Positions 1 to 7,277 of a DNA stretch of 33,331 bases are shown here, piece after piece. Each line of letters starts with the position of its first letter. Position 1 is the stretch's first letter. Location of the stretch: assembly GCF_013328345.1 (NCBI RefSeq), contig NZ_JABULX010000040.1:1-33331 (forward strand), given 5' to 3'. A model generated the notes under the pieces. That model worked only from the letters and a program-made list of their open reading frames with translations, did not search any database and was not told where the DNA came from. The position numbers and the translations under genes were made by a program. This stretch comes from Marinifaba aquimaris. GTDB lineage: Bacteria; Pseudomonadota; Gammaproteobacteria; Enterobacterales; Alteromonadaceae.

Positions 1-241
1 GTTCAATGACAGATGGTTATGACTGCTATCAAAATGCACTGGCTGAGAGTAAACGGTATTCTTAAAAACGAATACTTGTTAATGAAACCAAATAACCTAA
101 ATGAGGCAAGGGAAATGGTAAAACAATCAGTCGATTTATATAATCAACAAAGGCCACATTCGGCCTTAAAATACAAAACGCCCGATGAAATTCATCAGGC
201 GTTTTAATCAAAAAAGTGTCAACCCATACTAGGATGGGTCA
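1..241 (+). mobile_element. Right end of an IS3-family insertion sequence (partial)
   Basis: The window opens inside the second transposase frame of an IS3-type element. The element ends at a right terminal repeat of about 30 bases (about 210-241) finishing in GGGTCA. Read on the minus strand, this end starts TGACCC and continues to GGTTGACACTTTT. It matches the start of the element at 32863 (TGACCC, TCCT, GGTTGACACTTTT) with a divergent six-base middle, so both are ends of the same or closely related elements. The left part lies outside the window, so target duplications cannot be read. The right tip is only 5 bases from the ribosome-binding site of the next gene. Confidence 0.85.
3..207 (+). 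pseudogene. IS3-family transposase OrfB, C-terminal fragment with frameshift
   Basis: This is the C-terminal part of an rve-type (DDE integrase) transposase. From base 3 one frame reads SMTDGYDCYQNALAE, typical of OrfB just before the catalytic glutamate helix. It then runs into a stop. The expected continuation (RVNGILKNEYLL, and later the QQRPHSALKYKTPDEI tail) resumes from base 46 in another frame. The join, near bases 45-48, is explained by loss of two bases (GCTGAGAG instead of GCTGAGAGAG). The start of the gene is outside the window. Either this copy is inactive or there is a sequencing error. The family call is firm; the frameshift is read directly. Confidence 0.85.
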
Positions 242-259
242 CTTTAAAAGGAGTTTTAT

Positions 260-517
260 ATGGCAAAAGAAGTCTATGCCACTATTCACTTTATTGATGG
301 CACTAGCTTATAGGTAAGTTTTGAACGTCAAGTCGCTGATAATGCAGCACAAATTGCTGCCAATGTTAAACAAGGCTTAGAACGTGAAACCATTTCTTTA
401 GAGGTTGAAGGCGGTCTATTAGTTATCCCAAGAAGTAGCATTAAGTACTTGCAGGTGACCCCAAGTCTTGAGGCCCTACCTAAAGAGACAATTCGTAATG
501 CGCGTTTACTCGAGTGA
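260..517 (+). pseudogene. Small conserved-looking hypothetical gene interrupted by an amber codon
   Basis: A strong ribosome-binding site (AAAAGGAG, 246-253) precedes ATG 260. The frame runs to TGA 515-517, 85 codons in all, but codon 18 is TAG (311-313). Around it the product reads well: YATIHFIDGTSL before the stop, then VSFERQVADNAAQIAANVKQ and a VIPRSSIKYLQV segment. A single C-to-T change from CAG would make the stop. I do not recognise a named family; the fold could be a small alpha/beta protein. The insertion sequence ends 5 bases before the ribosome-binding site, so the native promoter has probably been displaced, which fits decay of an unexpressed gene. A sequencing error remains possible. 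Confidence 0.65.
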
Positions 518-518
518 T

Positions 519-740
519 TTAATCAACCAGTGATAAAGCTTGGGCAAAGCCTGTTGTACGATTGGCACCGGCATTAAATAAAGTTGCAGGATCTAATTGG
601 CTAATTTGTGCAGAGATTTGCTTTGCTTGTGCTGCAGATAAACCTGTATTGCTTTTATCGGCTGAATTGTTATTGGCCGTATTTTGGATTGATGTACTTT
701 GAAGTGTCTGGAAACTGTTATTGTTAATTGAATTAATCAT
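519..740 (-). CDS. Small hypothetical protein, Asn/Gln/Ser-rich
   Basis: This frame encodes 73 residues from ATG 740 (MINSINNNSFQ). A TTG at 773 would add 11 residues but has no better ribosome-binding site. The N-terminal half is low-complexity, rich in Asn, Ser, Gln and Thr. The C-terminal half (GLSAAQAKQISAQISQLDP, then FNAGANRTTGFAQALSLVD) looks like a short helical segment. There is no signal peptide or membrane segment. It ends one base from the amber-interrupted gene on the other strand, so the two converge tail to tail. I do not recognise the family. The coherent composition and the well-fitting end make it more likely a gene than a chance frame, but the call is tentative. Confidence 0.45.
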   Translation of the reverse strand: MINSINNNSFQTLQSTSIQNTANNNSADKSNTGLSAAQAKQISAQISQLDPATLFNAGANRTTGFAQALSLVD

Positions 741-843
741 GCGCTGACTCACTCTGTTTAAGCTAAAGTTCAATTTTTTGGCAGGTGCCTTGTTAATTAT
801 AACTTTGCAAAGAGTGAGCCAATTTTATAATCAGGGCAGATAA

Positions 844-1440
844 TTACTCGGCGTTAACTTCGATTCCTAAGTTAGTGACACCTTCAGCTAATGCAAGAAC
901 CTGCAGGTCTTTACACGCCTGAGCATCAAACTTGTGAATTTTTTCTACTCGGTCTAAAAATTCATTTTGGCTGTCAATTTCCCACTGCATATGCGGGTGA
1001 TTGAGAGCGTCTTTGCTGTGTTCTGCCTCACCACTACTAATTAATAAGCGCTCTATCGTACCTTGTGAAAGTAGCGATACATAAACCGACTCTTTTTGCC
1101 CTTCATCAGGTGCGCGCTGCATTAAGCTCAGTAAACTCACCAAAGCCATTGCGGCATCGATGGCGGCATAAAGGCCAATACTATCTGAGGTTTGTTCTTC
1201 CGGGATTTGCTCCGATACTCTTTCTTCTCTGAGCTCTAAATTAATTTTAGTTTTGGGATCGTAGAGTTTTTGCCAGATAGCATCGAGTGCTTTTCTTAAA
1301 ACTTTGAAATCACCTTGTTCGGTTAATTCTGAATAAAGCTGATAGTTTGGTAGCATCCGCTCTAGTAATAAGGCACTGAAAGCGATTTGTTGGGTGCGTT
1401 TGAGATCGCGAATGCGAGAAAAAGTCGAAGGTTTTGACAT
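844..1440 (-). CDS. yjaG: YjaG family protein (DUF416)
   Basis: The product has 198 residues from ATG 1440 (MSKPSTFSRIRDL). A TTG seven codons upstream is unlikely to be the start, because E. coli YjaG begins at the equivalent place. Family features include the early QQIAFSALLLERMLPNYQLY segment, the DAIW motif, the GLYAAIDAAMAL helix and the late WEIDSQNEFLDRVEK helix, ending LGIEVNAE as E. coli YjaG ends in GIIF. The function of DUF416 is not established; it is a soluble, mostly helical cytoplasmic protein. The coiled-coil gene 84 bases upstream is on the same strand and may be co-transcribed. The family call is confident; the role is unknown. Confidence 0.85.
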   Translation of the reverse strand: MSKPSTFSRIRDLKRTQQIAFSALLLERMLPNYQLYSELTEQGDFKVLRKALDAIWQKLYDPKTKINLELREERVSEQIPEEQTSDSIGLYAAIDAAMALVSLLSLMQRAPDEGQKESVYVSLLSQGTIERLLISSGEAEHSKDALNHPHMQWEIDSQNEFLDRVEKIHKFDAQACKDLQVLALAEGVTNLGIEVNAE

Positions 1441-1524
1441 GAAGACGACCGAAATTAACAATGATTTAGGCAGTATATCATCTACTGCCTAAATTGCGGC
1501 TTTCAAATCAATAGGCTGATTAAT

Positions 1525-3135
1525 TTAAGCCTCTGTTTCCATTATTTGCTGTAACTGGCGTTGAGCATATTCAAACTTCAAGCGGTATTCTGTTAGCTGC
1601 TCTTGGCTGGTTTGCTCTAATTCGTGTAGGGCAGTCGAGAGTTTTTGATTCTCATCACGCAGCTCTTTGATAACATCGCGTGTAGAGTTGTGCTCCTGAT
1701 CATATTTATCACGCGCTTGTTGATATTTAATTTCAAGATTCGCTAACTGTTCTTTGAGTGTATCTTCGCTTGAGTTCACTTGGTTTTGCGATAGCTGTAA
1801 GCTCTCTATTTGTTTATGTGCTTCATCTAAAGCTGATCTGAGGTCGTCTTTTTCTACTTGGTAATTTTGCACAAGCTCTTTTTGTCGTGTTTCTTGCTCT
1901 GTTAATGCCGCTTTCACAGCTTGCTCGGCATTGGCGAGTTGGCTGACTTGTTGCTGCAAAGCTTCTTGCTGGTGAGTTGCCGCTTGCTGTTGCTGCTGCA
2001 GATCATGTTCGAGTTTTTCAAGTTGAGCGCGGTATTCACTATGGCTATTTGCTAATTTGGTTTCTAACTCTACAACTGAATCACTTTGTAACTTGTTCTC
2101 TCGCTTTTGCTGCTCAAGTTCTTTAGCTAATTCGGTTTTTTGCTCAAGCTGAGTTTGCAGTGTTTTATCTGCTTCTGCTATTACTGACTTTTTATCATTA
2201 ATAGCTTGATCAAATTTTTGCTGAATACTGTCTTTGGCAAGTTGAAGCGCTTTTAGTTCTTGCTCAAATTGATCTGCATTAGCTTGCTCTTTCTCTAATT
2301 CTGATTGTAGTTGAGCTTGTTTTTGAGCTTGATTTCGCAACTCTTGCTGCGATGCTTCTGTTTCTGCTTTTAAAGCTTGTTGTAGAGTGTGTTCTTTTTC
2401 TGATGCCGCAGCTGCGTGGCTTTCGAGCTGGCTTTGTAATTGTGAAACCAATAGTGCTTGGTCCGCATTAACGGTTTTACTTGCTTCGAGCTCTTTTTCA
2501 AGTTCGGCAATTTTTGCTAAGTGCTGGCTCTCTGTCTCTGTTAACTGTTGGTTTAAGTTATCTTGAGACTGTTGCTGAGCTTGTTTGTGCTGCTCGGCAG
2601 CCACCTCAAGCTCTGTTATTTTTTGTTCTGCCTGTTCTAGTTTTTGGCTAACAGAGCGTGCTTCTTGGCTAGTGGTGTGTAACCGGTTTCTCTCGCTTTC
2701 TAGTTCTGCTTGCAAGCTCTGCTGGTTTTCTTCACTGTTTGTTAGTGCTTGGTTTTGCTTTTGTAGTTCGACTTGGATTTTTTCTAAGTCACTCAAGGCT
2801 ACGGATAAGGCTTGGTTTTGTTGCTCGGTTGCTTGCGCGATAGCAGCCTGAGCTTGAGCGAGCTTTTGTTCTGCTTGCAGATGTATTCTGTGTTGGTTTT
2901 GCGCGATTTGATCGGCGAGGACGTTAACGAATCTTTCTATATCAGGTTTAATTAAATCAGCTTGAACAAACTCGGCAGCATCTGATTCAACGTGCTGTTG
3001 CCAGATAGCCATTAGTTCTGCACTATCTGTGTTTTCTTCTGCGACAGCTTGGCTTAGCGAATGGCGGTCAACTATGTCGCCACGGCTACGTATCGCCCAG
3101 CCAGCCTCAATTACTTTTTCTCTTAAATCTGACAT
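1525..3135 (-). CDS. Long coiled-coil protein, possible KfrA-like N-terminus
   Basis: The product has 536 residues from ATG 3135. Residues 1 to about 80 are globular: they include REKVIEAGWAIRSRGDIVDRH and an IWQQH segment, loosely like the N-terminal DNA-binding domain of KfrA-type plasmid proteins. From about residue 80 to the end it is almost uninterrupted Gln/Glu/Lys/Leu/Ala coiled coil, with heptad-like spacing and no signal peptide or membrane segment. By analogy it may be a cytoplasmic filament, scaffold or nucleoid-associated protein; no specific role can be assigned. It lies between a DUF2489 gene and yjaG, all on the same strand. The long plus-strand frames opposite it are shadows caused by repetitive codon use. 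Confidence 0.75.
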   Translation of the reverse strand: MSDLREKVIEAGWAIRSRGDIVDRHSLSQAVAEENTDSAELMAIWQQHVESDAAEFVQADLIKPDIERFVNVLADQIAQNQHRIHLQAEQKLAQAQAAIAQATEQQNQALSVALSDLEKIQVELQKQNQALTNSEENQQSLQAELESERNRLHTTSQEARSVSQKLEQAEQKITELEVAAEQHKQAQQQSQDNLNQQLTETESQHLAKIAELEKELEASKTVNADQALLVSQLQSQLESHAAAASEKEHTLQQALKAETEASQQELRNQAQKQAQLQSELEKEQANADQFEQELKALQLAKDSIQQKFDQAINDKKSVIAEADKTLQTQLEQKTELAKELEQQKRENKLQSDSVVELETKLANSHSEYRAQLEKLEHDLQQQQQAATHQQEALQQQVSQLANAEQAVKAALTEQETRQKELVQNYQVEKDDLRSALDEAHKQIESLQLSQNQVNSSEDTLKEQLANLEIKYQQARDKYDQEHNSTRDVIKELRDENQKLSTALHELEQTSQEQLTEYRLKFEYAQRQLQQIMETEA

Positions 3136-3234
3136 AGCAGTACAACTTCTTATTATTATGTATAATTTTTATTCTAACCTGCTTTTTTTAAAAAGCACAA
3201 TAGTCGCCCATTGTGCCATTGTCAGTTCAGCAAG

Positions 3235-3720
3235 TTAGTTGAGTATAAACTCAAATTGTTTCAGTTTTTCTGCTTCTGCTAACATGCCGTCTTTAAGTTC
3301 TCCTTCCCAATTCCACCTTTGCATATCTTGGCGCATTCGCTCTTTTTTACTCAGCTCTTTACGTGCTTCGTGAGTAGGGAAGCTTTTGATATTGTTATAA
3401 AGTTGGTAGAAACTTGGGTATTCGCTGGCAAAGGCTTGCTCTCTGGCTGCTGCATTGTCGAGTAAAACACAAATGCGTATTGCGCCTTCAGATAATTCGC
3501 ATTGTTCCTCAACTACCGCTTTGGCTATTGTGCGAATACTGTCTTGTTGGAATTGGCGGCGTTGTTGAATTTTTTCAACAAAGGCTTGCTCGGCTTTTTG
3601 TTGTTTCTCTTTTTGTTTTTTGAGTAAAAACAATAATCGACCCGCGTAAAAGCTCAAACCAGCAATAATTAAAAAGGCTGCAGCAATGAGGATGCCGAGC
3701 CAAGGTTGTTCAATGACCAC
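3235..3720 (-). CDS. DUF2489 family membrane-anchored protein
   Basis: The product has 161 residues and a GTG start at 3720, with a good AAGGG ribosome-binding site 7 bases upstream. Residues 8-30 form one membrane segment (LGILIAAAFLIIAGLSFYAG), followed by a charged helix rich in Lys and Gln and a cytoplasmic domain with a conserved-looking CELSEGAIRICVLLDN stretch. The C-terminus has WNWEGELKDGMLAEAEKLKQFEF. These features match DUF2489, a gammaproteobacterial family often found next to yihI; its function is unknown. The gene begins 9 bases after the yihI stop, so the two are almost certainly one transcript. Confidence 0.8.
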   Translation of the reverse strand: MVIEQPWLGILIAAAFLIIAGLSFYAGRLLFLLKKQKEKQQKAEQAFVEKIQQRRQFQQDSIRTIAKAVVEEQCELSEGAIRICVLLDNAAAREQAFASEYPSFYQLYNNIKSFPTHEARKELSKKERMRQDMQRWNWEGELKDGMLAEAEKLKQFEFILN

Positions 3721-3729
3721 AGCTAACCC

Positions 3730-4287
3730 TTATTTTAAATCACTTTCCCAATCGGCGGTGTCATCCATTAGTGCTTGTAATGGATCTGCCTCGTCTTGTA
3801 CTTTATCTTCTTCTTGATATAAGCCTAGTTTTTCAATTAAAAATGCATGACGTTTAGACTTTTTATTTAAACGAGCTAGCTCTTGAGCCGATAACTCATC
3901 ATCTGCGTCGTAACGATCAAGTAAATCGAGTAAATCTTGATCCTGCTCGAGCTGATCGAGCTCTTTTAGCCAAGCTTCTCGCTGTGCACTTTCATCTTTT
4001 ACTTTGTTTAGGTTAACTTGCGGTGTTTTTGATGCTGTATTATCGGCTTTTGTTGTTGCCGTTGTTGCATGCAGGTCGATAGGCTTTTTACTACCCAAAC
4101 GAGTGTCTTGGTCGACCACCACTTCTTGTGTTTTTTTATTATCTGATGCTAATGAATACTTGGAGCCTGTTTTTAGGCCTTTGCGTTTACGTCCTGCTGG
4201 ATGACGTTCGACTTTTGCTTTTTTAGGTACGTCTTTTTTCTTGATACCTAATGAGCCCGATTTACGCGTTTTTTTGATACGAGTCAT
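3730..4287 (-). CDS. yihI: Der GTPase-activating protein YihI
   Basis: The product has 185 residues (E. coli 169) and starts MTRIKKTRKSGSLG. The N-terminal third is very basic (KKKDVPKKAKVERHPAGRKRKG). The middle is a disordered Thr/Asn/Lys linker. The C-terminal half is acidic (LDELEQDQDLLDLLDRYDADDELSAQ-type helices, then KLGLYQEEDKV). This basic-then-acidic layout is that of YihI, known in E. coli to stimulate the GTPase of Der (EngA) and so modulate 50S ribosome assembly. The order here (yihI and a GGA-rich RNA on one strand, engB on the other) resembles the E. coli yihI-csrC-yihA locus. It is followed closely by the DUF2489 gene. Confidence 0.9.
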   Translation of the reverse strand: MTRIKKTRKSGSLGIKKKDVPKKAKVERHPAGRKRKGLKTGSKYSLASDNKKTQEVVVDQDTRLGSKKPIDLHATTATTKADNTASKTPQVNLNKVKDESAQREAWLKELDQLEQDQDLLDLLDRYDADDELSAQELARLNKKSKRHAFLIEKLGLYQEEDKVQDEADPLQALMDDTADWESDLK

Positions 4288-4317
4288 GGTTACTGCCTAA
4301 CTAACTTTAATTACTGG

Positions 4318-4995
4318 CTAGTTTACCTTATTTTCGGTGCTTTTTCCTTTTTGAAAAATGATCACGTCTTTACCGACAAAATCGACTTTTAGCTGGTTTT
4401 GCGTAGCTAACCAGTTGAATGTTGCACGGCTAAAAAAGCTAACGTGCGTTTGGTCATTTTTATAATGCCAATTGGCAAAAGCGGTTTGATCGATCACTAG
4501 CTTAGTCATAATGACTAAATACCCCTCAGGTTTGAGTAAGTCGAGGAGTAGCTGCCACTCTTTAGCTGGCGTGTTGAAATGCTCGATCGCTTCTGTGCAG
4601 GTAATGAAGTCGTATTGCTGTTGTAATAATGATTCTTCAGCAAAGTAGTAGATATCATAATTAGCCATTTGGTAGCCGGCTTCTTGCATCATTACGGATA
4701 GTGTTGGTCCGGGTCCACAGCCAAAGTCTAAGCCTCGCTGCTCAGTTTTATTGGTTTTGTTCAAAGCGAGTTTATCGAGTAGGGCATTAACTGGGCGAGA
4801 TAGAAACTTGCGGTAACCCAAATCATCCGGGTTATTTTCATGGGTATCATACGTCGCTTTTTCGGCTTGATTCGACAAGTGTTGCTGTTTGGGGACAAAA
4901 ACGAGATCGCACTGCTGACATTGCAAATAATGGCGGCGCTTGTCTTGATGATAAGGTTGGACTTGTTGGCTTTTGCAAAGTGGGCAAATGGACAT
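4318..4995 (-). CDS. Class I SAM-dependent methyltransferase with N-terminal zinc ribbon
   Basis: The product has 225 residues. A four-cysteine zinc ribbon (C4, C7, C26, C29) is followed by a Rossmann methyltransferase domain. SAM motif I is LDFGCGPG (residues 89-96), there is a YDFITCTEAIEHF motif typical of class I enzymes, and a later LLKPEGYLVIMTK strand. The substrate is not evident; the domain pair (zinc ribbon plus methyltransferase) occurs in many enzymes of unknown target. The ATG at 4995 has no clear ribosome-binding site, because the bases before it are the U-tract of the terminator at 5000-5028. It therefore either relies on read-through or is translated from a weak signal. It lies 30 bases upstream of yihI. 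Confidence 0.8.
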   Translation of the reverse strand: MSICPLCKSQQVQPYHQDKRRHYLQCQQCDLVFVPKQQHLSNQAEKATYDTHENNPDDLGYRKFLSRPVNALLDKLALNKTNKTEQRGLDFGCGPGPTLSVMMQEAGYQMANYDIYYFAEESLLQQQYDFITCTEAIEHFNTPAKEWQLLLDLLKPEGYLVIMTKLVIDQTAFANWHYKNDQTHVSFFSRATFNWLATQNQLKVDFVGKDVIIFQKGKSTENKVN

Positions 4996-4999
4996 ATAG

Positions 5000-5336
5000 A
5001 AAAAGAAAAGGCGACTAAAGAAGTCGCCATTATAGAAGATTCTGCTGTCTCTCGACAGGCTTTAAATTTATCCGCTCAATCCTGTGCGTATCGTCGACTG
5101 TCCTAGTCTAATTCCTGATGTTTTTTATGCTTCCCTACATCTTTTATCGTTTTCGGTCTTCATGACACTTTTGTAGTCATCCTTGGGTGTAGATCCTTTA
5201 AATGCCACCCCTGACAATCATTCAACCATCCCTGTTTAGGTAAACTGCTAACCTTGCAGTACGAGTAAATCCTTTTATGCCGCTTCCTGGCGAAATATCC
5301 ATTTTTATTGTTGCGCTATCCGTTGCGACAACGATG
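5000..5336 (-). ncRNA. csrC: Probable CsrB/CsrC-type regulatory RNA
   Basis: No coding frame fits this stretch. Read on the minus strand it holds 12 GGA motifs between 5071 and 5321 (contexts such as CAGGAAG, CAGGGATGG, AAGGATGAC, TAGGGAAG, CAGGATTG), where about four would be expected by chance, plus GGGG and AAGGTT variants. Several lie in loops or beside short stems, for example ACTGC-AAGGTTA-GCAGT and ATG-TAGGGAAG-CAT. It ends in an intrinsic terminator: stem GGCGAC/GTCGCC (5010-5028) then a U-rich run (5000-5009). Such RNAs bind and titrate the translational regulator CsrA. In E. coli csrC lies between yihA (engB) and yihI and reads toward yihI, as here. The 5' end is a guess from a weak promoter (TTGTAG, 16 bases, TAGAGT). 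Confidence 0.72.
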
Positions 5337-5562
5337 TCTACTCTAAGCCTTTGCTTATTTTCTACAATCATAATGAAGAAAAAAACTTCAATCCATTTTA
5401 TTGAAATAAAACTATGTAATTGAATTTGTTGGTTTTTGTTGGTTTATGTGAAGTTTATTTAAGACATATCTCAAATTTAACTTTGGCTGATGGATTACGC
5501 TTGTTGTGAGAAATATCTTACGAGGAAGATGTGGTTAATTGATGAGCTTCTGAAGAAGGTAG
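5337..5562. other. A+T-rich noncoding region upstream of the csrC-like RNA
   Basis: No credible coding frame is visible on either strand. The stretch lies between the start of the GGA-rich RNA and the terminator of the cytochrome gene, so it is the expected location of the RNA's control region. In other gammaproteobacteria csrB/csrC genes are activated by UvrY/GacA at TGTAAG-N6-CTTACA sites. The nearest thing here is TGTCTT...CTTCACA on the minus strand (5447-5466), a poor match that I do not assert. Confidence 0.4.
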
Positions 5563-5599
5563 AGGTAATAAAATAAAAAGAGCCGGTAAACCGGCTCTT
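5563..5599 (-). terminator. Intrinsic terminator of the cytochrome c4 gene
   Basis: A ten-base perfect stem AAGAGCCGGT/ACCGGCTCTT (5578-5587 with 5590-5599) with a two-base centre is followed on the minus strand by TTTTATTTTATT. It sits 28 bases past the cytochrome gene's stop. Confidence 0.9.
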
Positions 5600-5627
5600 A
5601 TCGTTCAAACTAACACTCAGCAAGTGC

Positions 5628-6248
5628 TTAGTGTAAACCGCCTAAGTATTTAGATAAGATTTCGATGTCTTTATCAGATAACTTAGCAGCGATATCACGC
5701 ATCATGCCATTCATATCATTGTTACGTGTGCCATCGCGGAATGCTTTTAACTGCGTAGAAATGTAGTCAGCATGTTGGTAACCTAATTTAGGGTAACCCG
5801 CTAAGCTCATGCCTTCGCCTTGTGGACCGTGACAAGCAGTACAAGCTGTAATGCCACGTGACTCATCACCACCACGGTATAATTTTGAGCCCGCTTCAAT
5901 AACATCTTCAGGCGTTGTTCCTGGCGACGTTTCTTGAGAAGCGAAGTAAGCCGCTAAATCAGCCATGTCTTGTTCAGATAACGCAGCTGTCATTGCACCC
6001 ATTACGGCGCTTTTACGACCATTACCACCTGTGAATGCTGATTTAAAATCCTGCAATTGTTTTAGTAAGTAAGCTTCACTTTGACCTGCAATTTTTGGAT
6101 TCGCAGGGATCACGCTGTTACCGTCTACACTGTGGCAGGCAACACAAGTAGCAGATTTTGCTTTACCTGCTTCTGCATTACCTTCTAATGCGTAAGCTTG
6201 TGCTGAAACGCCAAAAACCAATGACAAAGCAATTGCAATTTTTTTCAT
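5628..6248 (-). CDS. Diheme cytochrome c4
   Basis: The product has 206 residues from ATG 6248, with an AGAGAT ribosome-binding site. An upstream in-frame start at 6287 would spoil the signal peptide. Residues 1-20 are a clear Sec signal peptide (MKKIAIALSLVFGVSAQAYA). Two c-type heme motifs are present, CVACH (35-39) and CTACH (136-140), each in a similar domain of about 95 residues with NPKIAGQ or YPKLGYQ segments and later methionines that may serve as distal ligands. This two-domain layout and size is that of cytochrome c4, a periplasmic, usually membrane-associated electron carrier that passes electrons toward terminal oxidases. It is divergent from engB across 270 bases and has its own terminator. 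A TATAAT at 6303-6308 lies in that interval. Confidence 0.92.
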   Translation of the reverse strand: MKKIAIALSLVFGVSAQAYALEGNAEAGKAKSATCVACHSVDGNSVIPANPKIAGQSEAYLLKQLQDFKSAFTGGNGRKSAVMGAMTAALSEQDMADLAAYFASQETSPGTTPEDVIEAGSKLYRGGDESRGITACTACHGPQGEGMSLAGYPKLGYQHADYISTQLKAFRDGTRNNDMNGMMRDIAAKLSDKDIEILSKYLGGLH

Positions 6249-6518
6249 GGCTATATCTCTTTTATATCTCTTCGTGGCTAGCAGCATTCAGGTCGGCTGC
6301 TCTTATAATTTAAACTACCTGATATTTTTACATAAAAAACGTCATTACAAAACTAGCAAACCCATTTTATAGCCAATATCCCTATAAAAAGTGCCCTTTT
6401 TGTTCGTTTAATTTTAAAATTGCACTGGTTTCCTTCGATATAGATTACCTGTCGAGCTGAAAATAGCGCGAGATTGCAGTAAACTAGCCGCCATTGAAAT
6501 TCGTTACAGGTATTTAAA

Positions 6519-7142
6519 GTGCTCAATTATCATTCAACTTCATTTGTTACCAGTGCTCCAAACATAACTAAGCTTCCTGCTGATGAAGGTATTGAAGTCG
6601 CTTTTGCTGGCCGTTCTAATGCGGGCAAATCGAGCGCCTTAAACACATTAACGAGACAAAAAAGCTTGGCGCGTACCAGTAAAACGCCGGGTCGTACTCA
6701 ATTAATCAATGTATTTGAAGTGACTGAGAGTAAACGACTCATCGACTTACCTGGTTACGGTTTTGCAAAAGTACCGGAAGCGATGAAAAGGCAGTGGCAA
6801 GCTGCTTTAGGTGAATATTTACAAGAGCGTGAGTGCTTAAAAGGTATTGTTGTATTAATGGATATTCGCCACCCAATGAAAGATCTTGATCACGACTTAA
6901 TTAGCTGGGCTGTGGATTCAAACTTATCTGTTATGGTGCTACTGACCAAATCAGACAAGCTAAAGGCAGGACCAAGAAACTCTCAAGTATTAAAGGTGCG
7001 TAAGGAATTAAAAGAACTGGGTGGTGATATTGAAGTTCAATCGTTCTCATCATTGAAAAATTTAGGCGTGAAAGAGTTAGAAAACAAGCTTAATACTTGG
7101 TTCTCAGAAGGTGAAAATACCGAAGAGACGGCTGCTGAATAA
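6519..7142 (+). CDS. engB: Ribosome biogenesis GTPase EngB (YihA/YsxC)
   Basis: The product has 207 residues (E. coli 210) and a GTG start at 6519 with AGG about 9 bases upstream. The G1 P-loop is GRSNAGKSS (31-39), the switch region holds [12 protein letters not shown]3 is DLPGYG, and G4 is LLTKSDKL. Sequence agreement with E. coli YihA is high throughout. EngB is an essential GTPase that acts in late assembly of the 50S subunit. Another assembly-related gene, yihI, is nearby on the opposite strand. The hairpin after the stop (7160-7181) has no U-tract on this strand; its terminator polarity is for the opposite strand. Confidence 0.95.
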   Translation: MLNYHSTSFVTSAPNITKLPADEGIEVAFAGRSNAGKSSALNTLTRQKSLARTSKTPGRTQLINVFEVTESKRLIDLPGYGFAKVPEAMKRQWQAALGEYLQERECLKGIVVLMDIRHPMKDLDHDLISWAVDSNLSVMVLLTKSDKLKAGPRNSQVLKVRKELKELGGDIEVQSFSSLKNLGVKELENKLNTWFSEGENTEETAAE

Positions 7143-7152
7143 ATTCAAGATA

Positions 7153-7216
7153 TAAAAAAGCCCACTTAGGGTAGTGGGCTAAAAGGGAGTTAAAAGGAAA
7201 CTGACTTCCAATCACA
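7153..7216 (-). ncRNA. Candidate small RNA A (twin of the element at 7625-7695)
   Basis: On the minus strand this segment begins with ATGTGATTGGAA, continues to a CU-rich TAACTCCCT and ends in a hairpin (AGCCCAC/GTGGGCT, 7160-7181) followed by TTTTTTATAT. A second copy 480 bases away keeps the 5' word, the CTCCC word and the spacing, while its hairpin stem has a different sequence but the same form. That pattern fits selection for an RNA. A sigma-E-like promoter precedes both copies. The predicted RNA is about 65 bases, antisense in orientation to the engB-lipoprotein interval. The function (base-pairing regulator) is inferred; I recognise no known RNA family. Confidence 0.5.
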
Positions 7217-7221
7217 TTAAA

Positions 7222-7249
7222 TATGACTGTGAACAAGGCGAAGAGTTCC
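7222..7249 (-). promoter_or_regulatory. Sigma-E-like promoter for candidate RNA A
   Basis: Minus-strand GGAACTC (7249-7243), a 16-base spacer, then TCATA (7226-7222). The extracytoplasmic sigma factor RpoE of E. coli recognises GGAACTT, about 16 bases, TCnnA. The -35 core, the spacing and the -10 TCnnA pattern are all repeated in the second copy. Confidence 0.45.
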
Positions 7250-7277
7250 CTTTCGATATAAAAAATTAGAGAAACCC

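Noticed and set aside
311-313. TAG as pyrrolysine or programmed read-through
   Set aside because: No supporting context or pyl genes are seen; a point mutation in a gene next to an IS is simpler.
2585-2851. Plus-strand Cys/Ser/Phe-rich frame opposite the coiled-coil gene
   Set aside because: Composition is that expected from antisense of Gln/Glu/Ala codons; it is a shadow frame.
5029-5034. TATAAT on the minus strand as the methyltransferase promoter
   Set aside because: The start point would fall within the loop of the terminator hairpin and no -35 is present at the right spacing; it is better explained as part of the csrC-like RNA.
4761-5106. Overlapping frames on both strands around the methyltransferase start
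   Set aside because: The zinc-ribbon methyltransferase frame is clearly the coding one, and the extensions run into the GGA-rich RNA.
5447-5466. UvrY/GacA box upstream of the csrC-like RNA
   Set aside because: Only the outer TGT and ACA match and the length is 20 instead of 18; too weak to annotate.
7155-7185. Hairpin as the engB terminator
   Set aside because: On the plus strand it is followed by AAAAGGG and not by T; the T-run is on the minus strand, so it terminates minus-strand transcription.
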